Source: Mesorhizobium waimense
Lineage (GTDB): Bacteria > Pseudomonadota > Alphaproteobacteria > Rhizobiales > Rhizobiaceae
Reading direction: 5' to 3'
Length of the DNA stretch: 38,130 nt
Assembly: GCF_003601975.1 (NCBI RefSeq)
Contig: NZ_QZWZ01000055.1
Span: 1-38,130 of the forward strand
Below, piece after piece: positions 24,479 through 32,327 of this stretch (positions are counted from its first letter, which is position 1; every line of letters begins with the position of its first letter). Both the position numbers and the translations under genes were made by a program. The notes beneath the pieces were generated by a model that searched no databases, was not told the origin of the DNA, and worked only from the letters and a program-made list of their open reading frames with translations.

Positions 24479-26719
24479 CTAGCCGGCGCAGCAGGAGAGC
24501 TTCGCCACGTCTTTGTCGAACGACAGCGCCGCGAGCTTCAAGCCTTCCACTGTGGTCAGGTAGGGGAAGATCGTGGCTGCGAGCTGCTGAACCGCGAGCC
24601 CGCAGGTGATCGCCAAAGTTGCGGTCTGGATGCTGTCGGCACCCTCGGGTGCCAGAACGTGCGCCCCGAGCAGCCGGCCAGTGTCCCCTTCCACGACCAG
24701 CTTGATAAGCCCTCTGGTGTCCCGAGCGGCCAATGCGCGCGGCACTTGGTCGAGGTGAATGGTCGATACACGGACCTTATGTCCTGCTGCGCGGGCACCG
24801 GCTTCTGTCAGACCAACGCTGGCAACCTGCGGATCGGTGAACACAATGGTCGGCATCGCCGAGTTGTCGTAACGCAGGCTATCGCCATTGAGTGCGTTCC
24901 TCGCAGCCAACTTGGCACCGTAAGCGGCCATGTATACGAACTGATCGCGGCCCGTAACGTCGCCAGCAGCATAGGTGCCGGAGCGGGTAGTGCGCATCCG
25001 GTCATCGACGGCGATGCCGCCCTTCGCTGTGAGGGCGATGCCGTTCTCAGCGAGACTAAGCCCCTCGACGTTTGGTGTGCGCCCGGTGGCGAGGAGGACG
25101 CGCTCGGCGGCCAACGTGACGTGCCGGCTATTGCGTTCAACCGCGAGGGCAACGCCTGTCGCAGTCGCGCGGATTGACCGATAGGTGACCCCAGAGACGA
25201 CGTCGATCCCCTCGTCCCCGAAGTAAGTGGTCAAGGCCACGCTGATCTCAGGCTCGGCCTCGGGCAACAAGCGCGAGCGGAAGACGAGCGTCACCTTGAC
25301 GCCGGCGCGCGCGAACATCTGTGCAAGCTCGGCGCCGATGTAACCGCCTCCGATAACCAGCAGGGACGCCGGCAGCTCCTGAAGGTCCAGTGCCATCGTG
25401 CTGGTAAGATAGGGCACTGCTTCGATACCGGGGATGCTCGGGATCATGGGTCGGGCCCCGGTCGCGATGATGATCCGGTCGGCGGTGATCCGCTTTCCGT
25501 GAACATCCACTCCACCTTCGACGAGGCGCGCGGGACCTTCCTGATAGGCGATACCGTTGTAAGCCGGCAGCAGGTCGACATACTTCGTCTGACGCATGTG
25601 CGCGACCAGGGCGTCTTTCTGCCGAACTGTCGCCAGCCAGTCGGTGACCTCAGCGTCGGCGGTAATGCCGGCGAAGCGTGCCGCCGCGCGGGCGTTGTGA
25701 AGCGTTTCAGCAGCTCGGATGAGTGTCTTTGAGGGGACGCAGCCGATGTTGGTGCAAGTACCGCCGATGGTGCCGCTACCGATGAGAGCGACCTGCGCTC
25801 CCTGGTCGGCCGCAGTGATGGCCGCCGAAAAGCCTGCAGAGCCGGCCCCGATGATAGCAAGGTCATAACCGGCGCCATTCTGCGCGCGCACGCCAGAGCG
25901 ACTGACAGCCGGTGAGACAGGGTCGGCACGCGTGACGCCGGACTGCAATCCGACGAGGATCGGGCCGAAGATCGCTCGACCCGCCTCCAGCGCCTCCTCA
26001 ATCGACAGTCGAAAGCCCGGCTCATCGGCAGGGCGTTGGCTGCGCCACGCGGCGAGGTGGTCGTCGCTGCAGAAGAAGGCGGTCACCGAGCAAAGGGAGT
26101 TCGCTGCACAGCCGCCCTCGTACCGCACGCTCAGCCAGACTACGGCTGTCTCAGGCTCGACCCGCTCCAGCCCACGGCCGCGGTCCCGCGTCTTGACCTT
26201 GATGGGCGCGCCGCAATGCCAACAGCGGGACGTTATCTGGATGTCACGGTCGAGCATGGCACCAATACCGAGCGCGTCGACCGCGCACATCGCGTTGACG
26301 TCGTGGCCGTCCAGACAGATCCGGTGCCCTGTGTTCCGGTTCGTGAAGGGATACGCTCCGACGATCTGGCCACCCCTGAGGACGACAAGATCGCGCTGAC
26401 GAAGCTCCTCTACAAGCGGCTGCAACGCTGCTTCGGTTAGTCCCGCTTGAGCGGCCAGCATCGCGAATGAGGGTGCCTTGTCATTGTCCGCGTAGAGGCG
26501 GAGCAGCGCGGCGCGCACGCTGTCGACGGCGGCCGAGTAGCCGCTCCAGCGGTGCAGGACATGGTCCGAGCTGAGCATTGCCTCGAGGGCCTCGCGAACC
26601 ACAGGGGATGTCACCACCGACCAGTCCGGGAATGTCACGCCGGGCCGCATCGAGAAACTCGGTAGGACGGCGGTCGAGCCGAGGTCAGAGGTAGAGTTGG
26701 GCGCGCAGCAGTCGCTCAT
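24479..26719 (-). CDS. merA: MerB-MerA fusion: organomercurial lyase plus mercuric reductase
   Basis: A protein of 746 residues from ATG 26719, preceded by AAGGAAAGG. The first ~260 residues are a MerB domain: NAMCAVDAL gives C145 and D148, and NSLCSVTAFF gives C210, the catalytic Cys/Asp/Cys set that breaks carbon-mercury bonds. From ~286 a MerA flavoprotein follows: GAGSAG (291-296), GGTCTNIGCVPSKT with redox C322/C327, and the C-terminal vicinal C743/C744 (KLSCCAG). MerA reduces Hg(II) to Hg(0) with NADPH. The usual N-terminal MerA heavy-metal domain is absent; MerB takes its place, so freed Hg(II) may pass directly to the reductase. Fusions of this type are known in rhizobia. The gene ends the merTPBA operon; no clear terminator follows. 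Confidence 0.93.
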   Translation of the reverse strand: MSDCCAPNSTSDLGSTAVLPSFSMRPGVTFPDWSVVTSPVVREALEAMLSSDHVLHRWSGYSAAVDSVRAALLRLYADNDKAPSFAMLAAQAGLTEAALQPLVEELRQRDLVVLRGGQIVGAYPFTNRNTGHRICLDGHDVNAMCAVDALGIGAMLDRDIQITSRCWHCGAPIKVKTRDRGRGLERVEPETAVVWLSVRYEGGCAANSLCSVTAFFCSDDHLAAWRSQRPADEPGFRLSIEEALEAGRAIFGPILVGLQSGVTRADPVSPAVSRSGVRAQNGAGYDLAIIGAGSAGFSAAITAADQGAQVALIGSGTIGGTCTNIGCVPSKTLIRAAETLHNARAAARFAGITADAEVTDWLATVRQKDALVAHMRQTKYVDLLPAYNGIAYQEGPARLVEGGVDVHGKRITADRIIIATGARPMIPSIPGIEAVPYLTSTMALDLQELPASLLVIGGGYIGAELAQMFARAGVKVTLVFRSRLLPEAEPEISVALTTYFGDEGIDVVSGVTYRSIRATATGVALAVERNSRHVTLAAERVLLATGRTPNVEGLSLAENGIALTAKGGIAVDDRMRTTRSGTYAAGDVTGRDQFVYMAAYGAKLAARNALNGDSLRYDNSAMPTIVFTDPQVASVGLTEAGARAAGHKVRVSTIHLDQVPRALAARDTRGLIKLVVEGDTGRLLGAHVLAPEGADSIQTATLAITCGLAVQQLAATIFPYLTTVEGLKLAALSFDKDVAKLSCCAG

Positions 26720-26760
26720 TGGGGTGGGCCTTTCCTTGAAGAGGGCGAGGTCGCGGCGCG

Positions 26761-27051
26761 TCAGCTTCCTTGTTGGGGATGAGCTGGGTAGCCGGCGTTT
26801 GCACTGGCGGCGGCTATGGCCTCGACGCTGGTCTCCGCATCGTCGAAGGTGACGGTTGCAGTCTTCGGCTCGAACGAGACTGCGACCTCTGCGACACCGA
26901 TTACCGAGCCCATGGACGCCTTCACGATGTAAGGGCAGGACGCGCACGTCATGTTGTCGATCACGAAGGTGACCGTGCGTTCGGCCGCGAAGGAGGCCGA
27001 GGCAGCCACGAGGGTGCCGGTGGTCAGCAGGACGCTCACGAATTTGCGCAT
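26761..27051 (-). CDS. merP: Periplasmic mercury-binding protein MerP
   Basis: A protein of 96 residues from ATG 27051, preceded by AGGAGGAGAG. The signal peptide (MRKFVSVLLTTGTLVAASAS) is followed by a heavy-metal-associated domain with DNMTCASCP, giving the paired C36-x2-C39 that binds Hg(II). MerP hands Hg(II) to MerT in the inner membrane. It is second in the mer operon, 41 bases upstream of the fusion gene, and starts 19 bases after the merT stop. Confidence 0.9.
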   Translation of the reverse strand: MRKFVSVLLTTGTLVAASASFAAERTVTFVIDNMTCASCPYIVKASMGSVIGVAEVAVSFEPKTATVTFDDAETSVEAIAAASANAGYPAHPQQGS

Positions 27052-27070
27052 GGCGGCAGCTCTCCTCCTG

Positions 27071-27483
27071 TCACGCGCCCAGTAGCACCGGCGCGACGTA
27101 GTCGAAGGCAAAGGCAGCAGTCACGAGCGCGGTCGCCGACCAGAGGCCCACCTTGACGAGTCGATTGGGCAGCGGGCGTGCGCAAGTGTCATCGTCAACA
27201 CAGGCCTGTCTGGGCGCCCCGTAGACCCGGAGGAAGCCGTACCCGAGGAGAGCGGACGTGCCGATCACAAACAGCAGCTTTAGGGAGCGAGCGCGGTGAG
27301 GTTGCTAATCCACGCGCCGCCGATGCCGAGGCTGAACAGCACCAGTGGGACGATGCAGCAAGAGGAGGCGGCGAGCGCGCCTAACAGGCCGCCCGCGACC
27401 AGCAGGCGCTGGCGTCCAGCTTCGCTGCGCGCCAAGTCCTCTGCCGGCGCCTGCCTTATCCTTCCAAGAGACGATGTTTCCAT
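27071..27483 (-). pseudogene. merT: Mercury transporter MerT, frameshifted
   Basis: The first frame, from ATG 27483, gives 67 residues with ALAASSCCIVPLVLFSLGIG, including the C42-C43 pair in the first membrane helix, and stops at TAA in CCCTAAAG (27280-27288, minus strand). The next frame continues the expected MerT sequence: KLLFVIGTSALLGYGFLR, GAPRQACVDDDTCARPLPN (cytoplasmic Cys pair) and the last helix. One extra base after TA would give PYKLLF and restore the protein, so a single-base deletion near 27283-27284 breaks it. MerT imports Hg(II) through the inner membrane. Either the gene is inactive or the base is a sequencing error. Its operator and merP coupling are intact. Confidence 0.85.
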
Positions 27484-27522
27484 CTCATCCGTCGCTGATT
27501 GCCGAAATTCAGTATCAGCCCT

Positions 27523-27553
27523 AAGATCCGGTCTGTAGCAACTACAGGCTCAA
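27523..27553 (-). promoter_or_regulatory. mer promoter with MerR operator
   Basis: The dyad CTGTAG-CAA-CTACAG (27533-27547) lies between a -35 box TTGAGC (27548-27553, minus strand) and a -10-like GATCTT (27523-27528), with a 19-base spacer. This overlong spacer and central dyad are the signature of MerR-activated promoters, which the regulator untwists when metal binds. The -10 is weak, so a 20-base alternative is possible. Confidence 0.75.
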
Positions 27554-27567
27554 GAGGGAATTTTGCA

Positions 27568-28020
27568 GTGCGCGATCACGGCTTGGTGAAGGGCCTACAA
27601 CGAGGCGAATTGGCCCGGCGGACGGGCAGTAACCTGGAGACCGTGCGGTACTACGAGAAGATCGGGCTGCTGCCGGAGCCGCCGCGCACGCCCGGTGGTT
27701 ACCGAAGCTATGACACGGGTCATGAACGGCGCCTTCGCTTCATCTTGAGGGCGCGTGAGTTGGGTTTCTCTCTCGAGGAAGTCCGGGAACTACTGCGGCT
27801 TGTCGACGAACGAGACAGGCCTTGCGCCGACGTTCGCATCGTAGCGACGACCCACCTTGACGATGTGCGCGCGAAGATCGCGGACCTCAGGCGCATGGAG
27901 CAGGTTCTGAAGGACGTGGTGCGCCAGTGCGGAGACGGCACGCTGCCGGAATGCCCGCTGATCGAGACGCTGTTTCGTAGACCGGCCGATGTGCGGCGTT
28001 CGTCGACGCCGAGCGCCTGA
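27568..28020 (+). CDS. merR: Mercury-responsive regulator MerR
   Basis: A protein of 150 residues from GTG 27568, with AGAGGGA 9-15 bases upstream; an upstream ATG at 27499 lies within the operator region and is unlikely. It has the MerR winged helix at the N-terminus (GELARRTGSNLETVRYYEKI), the long dimer helix, and three metal-ligand cysteines in the right places (PCADV, QCGDGTLPECPLI), as in Hg(II)-sensing MerR. In the family it represses mer without mercury and activates it with mercury by realigning the promoter. It is divergent from merT across the dyad at 27533-27547. Confidence 0.9.
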   Translation: MRDHGLVKGLQRGELARRTGSNLETVRYYEKIGLLPEPPRTPGGYRSYDTGHERRLRFILRARELGFSLEEVRELLRLVDERDRPCADVRIVATTHLDDVRAKIADLRRMEQVLKDVVRQCGDGTLPECPLIETLFRRPADVRRSSTPSA

Positions 28021-28201
28021 GGTGCCTCTTGGACCGAGTTCTTGCGCAAGCTCACCCTGCGCGGATCTCAGGGGTGTGAAGCCCGCCGCCCCCCATGCGC
28101 ATAAGGACCTGAAGGCGGAAGTCACCAGGGCGCTGTCCGTGACAGATTAGAGCGATCGGAGCCTCCGACCGATGGAAGGCCAATCACTGCTTCCGCGGTG
28201 T

Positions 28202-28699
28202 TCAGTGATTTCTCGTCGCATAAACTCGATTGAGTTCGTCGTGGCGCCGCTGAAGCTCTTCGGGCCACCTCGATTTGATGTACGACAGCGCGGCGATGAT
28301 TTCGTCGTCGACAAGCACTTTGTCGAATGCCGGCATGCGCGTCCTGTAGTCCTTGAGGTTGGCGGCTTCCGCCACGCCAAGCTTCGTGATGTCGAACAGC
28401 AGCCGATCCGGGTGGTGCCAGGTGTGTCCGGTCTCGTCGTGTGGCGGCGCCGGGAGGAAACCGTCCTTGTCACGTGTTTGCCAGTCGGGCTGTCCCTCCA
28501 GGTTTCGGCCGTGGCAGGAGGCGCATTGTTGCAGATAAACGGCCTGGCCGCGCGCGAGGACGCCTGCGTCATGGGGATTGAGGAGACCCACCGGATTCCG
28601 GGCAAGCCAAGTGTATCCGCCGAACACGGCAGCCGCTGCGCCCGCTGCGAAAGCCGCGAGGACCAGGATCGCTCTCCCCCGACGCGCTGCAGGCTTCAT
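28202..28699 (-). CDS. Membrane-anchored c-type cytochrome
   Basis: A protein of 165 residues from ATG 28699, whose first bases overlap the stop of the SCO gene (ATGA). An N-terminal anchor or signal (RAILVLAAFAAGAAAAVFGG) precedes the haem site C59-A-S-C62-H63 in QQCASCHGRNLEGQ. The axial Met is probably in TRMPAF. This is a mono-haem class I cytochrome c of the periplasm. It ends the copper-type operon and could accept electrons from the multicopper oxidase or help copper handling; this is inference. Confidence 0.85.
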   Translation of the reverse strand: MKPAARRGRAILVLAAFAAGAAAAVFGGYTWLARNPVGLLNPHDAGVLARGQAVYLQQCASCHGRNLEGQPDWQTRDKDGFLPAPPHDETGHTWHHPDRLLFDITKLGVAEAANLKDYRTRMPAFDKVLVDDEIIAALSYIKSRWPEELQRRHDELNRVYATRNH

Positions 28700-29385
28700 T
28701 CGGTGATCCAGTCCCACCAGCTCTTCTTCGGGTGCGGATGCGGACGGCTGGTGTCGTTGGTGAGCGCGTTGACGAACGTCACCAAGTTCACGGGATCGAA
28801 CTGCAGCCCGTGGAGATTCGCCTTCCATACTCCTTGCCTGTCGATGACGTGGGTGACGATGCCGTGCATCTGGTACCCGTCTTCGGTCTTCGCGAACTTG
28901 TGGCCGTAGGCCTCTGCCAGCTTGCGGGTTGCGTCCTCGGGCTCATCCTGCGTCGTCGTCAGGAACGTCCAGTTGGCTGCATCGAGACCATGCGCCGCTC
29001 CGTAGTCGCGCATGACGTCGGGCGTGTCGTTCGAGGGGTCGGTGGTGACGGTGACGAAGGCAACGCGGTCTCGCATCGGCGTGTCCTTGATCAGGCGCTG
29101 GATCTCGGCGATCCGTTCCGCGTGAAGCGGGCAGATGTCGGGACAGGAGGTGTAGACGAAGTTCAGGACGACGACCTTACCGCGAAGGTCGGCGAGCCGC
29201 ACGACGCGGTCATCGGCCGTCCTCAAAGTGAAATCCGGCGCAGGCTTGTCGATTGTCTGGAAATACTTTTCCTCCTCGCCAAGCATCTCCTCCACTTCGC
29301 CGATCGAGTGCGCACGGGCGAATCCGGTGGTGGTCACCAACAGTACTGCGGCAACGGCGCAGAGCTTGAGATAAGGCATGCCCAT
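28696..29385 (-). CDS. SCO1/SenC-family copper chaperone
   Basis: A protein of 229 residues from ATG 29385, just inside the stop of the DUF411 gene (TGATG); a GTG at 29388 and an ATG at 29379 are alternatives. The signal peptide (LKLCAVAAVLLVTTTGFARA) precedes a thioredoxin-like SCO domain: FTLRTADDRVVRLADLRGKV, then FVYTSCPDICPLHAERI with the CxxxC copper ligands, and the conserved His in YQMHGIVTHVID. SCO proteins deliver Cu to cytochrome oxidase Cu-A or act in redox and copper stress. It is translationally coupled on both sides. Here it belongs with copper detoxification rather than with an oxidase operon. Confidence 0.9.
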   Translation of the reverse strand: MGMPYLKLCAVAAVLLVTTTGFARAHSIGEVEEMLGEEEKYFQTIDKPAPDFTLRTADDRVVRLADLRGKVVVLNFVYTSCPDICPLHAERIAEIQRLIKDTPMRDRVAFVTVTTDPSNDTPDVMRDYGAAHGLDAANWTFLTTTQDEPEDATRKLAEAYGHKFAKTEDGYQMHGIVTHVIDRQGVWKANLHGLQFDPVNLVTFVNALTNDTSRPHPHPKKSWWDWITE

Positions 29386-29822
29386 CACTCCGTTGCATAG
29401 ACGGTGGGCTGCTTGCCGTCCTTGGCGACTGAGAAGATCGTGAATGGCTCGGTCTTCTCGCCGACCATGCCGGGAGAGCCCATCGGCATGCCGGGTAGAG
29501 TGATCCCGGCGATGTCGGGACGTTCGGAGAGCATCTTCCTTATCGTCTTCACCGGAACATGCCCGTCGACGACGTAGTCGTCGATGAACATCGTGTGGCA
29601 GCCTTGGAAATTGGCAGGAACCCCCGCCTTGCTGCTGATGGAGGCAAGGTCGTTGGTCGGCTTTACGTCGACCTCGAAGCCGTTCTGTCTAAGGTAATCG
29701 GCGTAGCCTTCGCAGCAGCCGCATTGCGGGTTCTTCCAGAGCGTCGCTTTCAGCGTCTCGTCGGCCTGGGCGAAGGAGAGGCCCGCGGCCATGAGGACGG
29801 CAAGAGCAAGAATGCGCAACAT
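29385..29822 (-). CDS. DUF411 metal-binding protein, exported
   Basis: A protein of 145 residues with a signal peptide (MLRILALAVLMAAGLSFAQA). The DUF411 signature is present: LWKNPQCGCCEGYADYLRQN (C34, C36, C37), then FQGCHTMFIDDYVVDGHVP, and a late GSPGMVGEKTEPF. The family occurs in copper, silver and mercury resistance clusters and is thought to bind metal in the periplasm. The stop overlaps the SCO start. It lies 44 bases downstream of the multicopper oxidase and probably shares its transcript. Confidence 0.88.
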   Translation of the reverse strand: MLRILALAVLMAAGLSFAQADETLKATLWKNPQCGCCEGYADYLRQNGFEVDVKPTNDLASISSKAGVPANFQGCHTMFIDDYVVDGHVPVKTIRKMLSERPDIAGITLPGMPMGSPGMVGEKTEPFTIFSVAKDGKQPTVYATE

Positions 29823-29865
29823 TTTGAGTTCCTTTCTCGGTTGGTCGGGTTTCTGTTCGAAAATC

Positions 29866-31284
29866 TCAGACGCGAAGGACAGTCATGAGTCCGGCCATCT
29901 GATGGTCAGTGACGTGGCAGTGGAGCATCCAGTCTCCGGGGTTGTCGGCAACAAAGGCGATCTCAACGGCATCTTCCGGAGCAAGCAGCACGGTGTCGGC
30001 CCACTGGTTGTGCGGAACGGACGATCCGTTACGGGTCAGCACACGGAAGCTGAAGCCGTGCAGGTGCATCGGGTGCCACCAGCGGGTCTGGTTTCGTATG
30101 GTGATGAGATGGCTTCCTTCGCGCTCCAGGGCGAACAGCGGCTTCATGCCCGCGTGGCCGTCTCCGGTCATAGATGTTCCATTGATCGACCAGACGGCCT
30201 GTCCCATGCCCGACATGCCTCGCATGCCGTGCATCATGCCTCCGCCCATCATGAGGCTCATCATGCCGCCTTCGAGCGTCAGCTCATGGCGAAGGGCGTT
30301 GGCGAGATCCGGTTCAGACAAAGGATTCGGCAGCAGGCGTAACGGGTCGAGCGCTGTGGTTCGGAGCGCAAGCTCATTGGAATAGGCGAACCCGGTCAGT
30401 TCGTATCCCAAACCCTCGTAGAATTCGTCCGTGACCTGATAGCGCCTGCCGGGCTCGCCTTGCATGTCGATCAGAAGGTCCACCCGCATGGCTGGACCGA
30501 GCAGGAGACGGCCGCCCTCGATCACGTGCGGATCGCACGGTTGCCCGTCGCGGGCGATGATCACGGGATCATGTCCCTCCAACCTCAGCGCCATGATGCG
30601 CGCCAGCGAGGAATTCAGCAGCCTGAGACGAATGCGCTCGCCTGCGCGGACAGGCTGGTCTGCGGGCACTGCACCGTTCAGCGTGACTGTGTTGCCGACC
30701 CTTCCCGACATGCCGGCTTCCATCATGTTGCCGAAGCCGGGCCAGATCTGGCCGCTCTCGTCAATGCGCCAGTCCGCCAGCACCCAGAGAAGGTCGCGAT
30801 CCACTGGGATCGGCTCGGCCTCATCCACGATCAGCGCGCCGGCGAGGCCGCGGCCGAGCTGCTCCAGGCTATTGGCGTGCGGATGGTACCAGAAGGTTCC
30901 GGCATCGGGCGGCGTGAATTCATACACGAAAGATTCGCCCGGCCTGATCGGCGGCTGCGTCAGGCCAGGAACGCCGTCCATGGCGTTCGGCAGCCTGATG
31001 CCGTGCCAATGCACGGTGGTGTCCTGTTCAAGGCGGTTTTCGACGACGATGCGCACGGGCTCGCCCTGACGAAGGCGAAGCTCAGAACCGGGAATCTGGC
31101 CGCCATAAGCCCAGACATCGACCTCGCCCTTCCCGGTCAGCGGAGCGGAGGTCGGAGCCGCGACAATCCGGATTTCGCGGACAGCCGACGGCGAGGCTCG
31201 TCCCGGCGGCGACAGCGCACAGAGGGCAAGGCAGGCTCCCGCGCGGAGCAGGCTCCTGCGGGACATGGAAAGGCTGGAATGCAT
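29866..31284 (-). CDS. Multicopper oxidase, Tat-exported, CueO/CopA-like
   Basis: A protein of 472 residues; a second ATG six codons in (31266) is also possible. A twin-arginine leader (SRRSLLRAGACLALCALSPP) is followed by three cupredoxin domains. Copper sites are HWHG, WYHPHANS, HPMHLHGFSF and LHCHVTDHQM, the full type 1/2/3 set. A Met-rich insert (MMSLMMGGGMMHGMRGMSGM) is like those that bind Cu(I) in copper-tolerance oxidases. In this family the enzyme oxidises Cu(I) to Cu(II) in the periplasm with O2. It follows the Met/Cys-rich exported protein and precedes DUF411, SCO and cytochrome c on one strand. Confidence 0.92.
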   Translation of the reverse strand: MHSSLSMSRRSLLRAGACLALCALSPPGRASPSAVREIRIVAAPTSAPLTGKGEVDVWAYGGQIPGSELRLRQGEPVRIVVENRLEQDTTVHWHGIRLPNAMDGVPGLTQPPIRPGESFVYEFTPPDAGTFWYHPHANSLEQLGRGLAGALIVDEAEPIPVDRDLLWVLADWRIDESGQIWPGFGNMMEAGMSGRVGNTVTLNGAVPADQPVRAGERIRLRLLNSSLARIMALRLEGHDPVIIARDGQPCDPHVIEGGRLLLGPAMRVDLLIDMQGEPGRRYQVTDEFYEGLGYELTGFAYSNELALRTTALDPLRLLPNPLSEPDLANALRHELTLEGGMMSLMMGGGMMHGMRGMSGMGQAVWSINGTSMTGDGHAGMKPLFALEREGSHLITIRNQTRWWHPMHLHGFSFRVLTRNGSSVPHNQWADTVLLAPEDAVEIAFVADNPGDWMLHCHVTDHQMAGLMTVLRV

Positions 31285-31428
31285 GGCTACAGATCACTCT
31301 TCAACATCTGATCACGGATGACCGAAGCGAGGGCATGAATGCCCTCGCGGCCATCGTCGAAGGCGCACCGCACGACGAGCGCGTGGATGCACATGCGCAG
31401 CAACCGGCCGCTGGCGGCCGGGAACGCG

Positions 31429-31785
31429 TCAGGCGAAGTCGGTGGGTCTGGGAGGGTATGGATCGGGTGGCGCGTGCCGCCCGTAGAGGACTGGAAAGAG
31501 AGGCGGTGACAGGCGCGGAAGCGAGACCGCGACTTCGGCAGATGAAATTTGTGGCGGCAGCGCCACCACCGGCACCACGCATACGGACGGGCAGGCGGTC
31601 ATACCCTTTCCGTCGGGCGCCTGCTCCGGACATCCGGAGCAGTCGCCGTCGCCCGACATATCCATGCCGGATGACATGCCCATCTTGACGGCCATGTCGC
31701 TGGCCTGGACGGCAGAAAGGCTGAGCCCCGCAGCGACAAACGCTGCGAGCAGCAATGCAAAGACCTTTCTGGTTGGCCACGACAT
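31429..31785 (-). CDS. Exported Met/Cys-rich protein of copper-type clusters
   Basis: A protein of 118 residues from ATG 31785. The signal peptide (KVFALLLAAFVAAGLSLSAV) precedes KMGMSSGMDMSGDGDCSGCP, rich in Met and Cys, then TACPSVCVV and a Pro-rich tail (PPDPYPPRPTDFA). Such low-complexity thiol/thioether proteins head many proteobacterial copper or mercury gene clusters, but their role is not defined; periplasmic metal binding is the obvious guess. It is the first gene of the minus-strand copper operon, with a promoter-like sequence directly upstream. Confidence 0.72.
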   Translation of the reverse strand: MSWPTRKVFALLLAAFVAAGLSLSAVQASDMAVKMGMSSGMDMSGDGDCSGCPEQAPDGKGMTACPSVCVVPVVALPPQISSAEVAVSLPRLSPPLFPVLYGRHAPPDPYPPRPTDFA

Positions 31786-31795
31786 AACGATAGAG

Positions 31796-31824
31796 AGCCT
31801 ACCGTGGATGGGTTCTGTTCTCAA
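31796..31824 (-). promoter_or_regulatory. Sigma70-type promoter of the copper operon
   Basis: On the minus strand, TTGAGA (31819-31824) and TAGGCT (31796-31801) are separated by 17 bases. The -10 lies 10 bases before the ATG at 31785. The short distance implies a very short leader; an alternative promoter further upstream is possible. Confidence 0.4.
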
Positions 31825-31847
31825 TACGTAGACTGCGTACGGCATGC

Positions 31848-31861
31848 GGCGGATAGCCGCC
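31848..31861 (-). terminator. Short GC hairpin after the 31879 fragment
   Basis: GGCGG (31848-31852) and CCGCC (31857-31861) form a 5-bp stem with loop ATAG, 17 bases after the stop of the minus-strand gene fragment. No T-run follows, so it is only a weak candidate. Confidence 0.25.
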
Positions 31862-31878
31862 AAACACGGATAGACCGA

Positions 31879-32124
31879 TCACGACTCCGTTCCCAGGTCT
31901 TCGAATCGACAGAACTTGACCGTCCGGTCCTTCGTGCTGTCGTCCAACGGGCCTCCGCGCGAAGTCACAGTCACGATCTCGCTCCCCAACTTCGCGGCGA
32001 TCGTTCCTTCAACAGTCACGTCCGGATGATCGTCCGGAACGAGCTTGAAAGGCGTCTCCCCGTTCCTCGTCTCGCCAAGGTGGACGTTCCCGAAGTCGTA
32101 GTTACCTTCGGCCGCATCGCGCAA
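31879..32124 (-). pseudogene. 5'-truncated fragment of an unknown gene
   Basis: About 80 codons (NYDFGNVHLGETRNGETPFK, then VEGTIAAKLGSEIVTVTSRG) look like a real beta-rich protein. The apparent start is a TTG (32124) without a ribosome binding site. The open frame continues upstream (about 32136) into the chrA remnant on the other strand, where the similarity of that remnant begins. The gene was probably cut by recombination there. Function unknown. Confidence 0.4.
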
Positions 32125-32134
32125 CTGCTCCCAG

Positions 32135-32311
32135 AATGGTGTTGTCGGCCTGCTCGCCGCGGCCCTTTACGATCCGGTGTTTACCGAGGGCATCATTTCG
32201 CCAATGGCCATGGCGATCGCCGCGACGGCGTTCGTGTCGCTTCTGGTGTGGAAGACGCCGCCCTGGTTGGTCGTTGTGGTCGCCGGCGTCGCGGGGCAGT
32301 TCCTGCTCTAA
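32135..32311 (+). pseudogene. chrA: chrA chromate transporter, 3' remnant
   Basis: This frame (NGVVGLLAAALYDPVFTEGI, then MAMAIAATAFVSLLVWKTPP and WLVVVVAGVAGQFLL, stop at 32309) is the last two membrane helices of a ChrA chromate permease. Only about 58 of the usual ~400 codons remain and there is no start, so it is not functional. It marks a deletion or recombination scar between the copper and zinc parts of the metal region. Confidence 0.7.
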
Positions 32312-32327
32312 CAGACATACCGACCAG

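Noticed and set aside
28021..28201. Intrinsic terminator between merR and the cytochrome c gene
   Set aside because: The only inverted repeat (near 28152-28173) has a 5-bp stem interrupted by mismatches and no T-run.
30460..31311. 283-residue plus-strand open frame
   Set aside because: It is antisense to the multicopper oxidase, which has all copper motifs; this frame has none.
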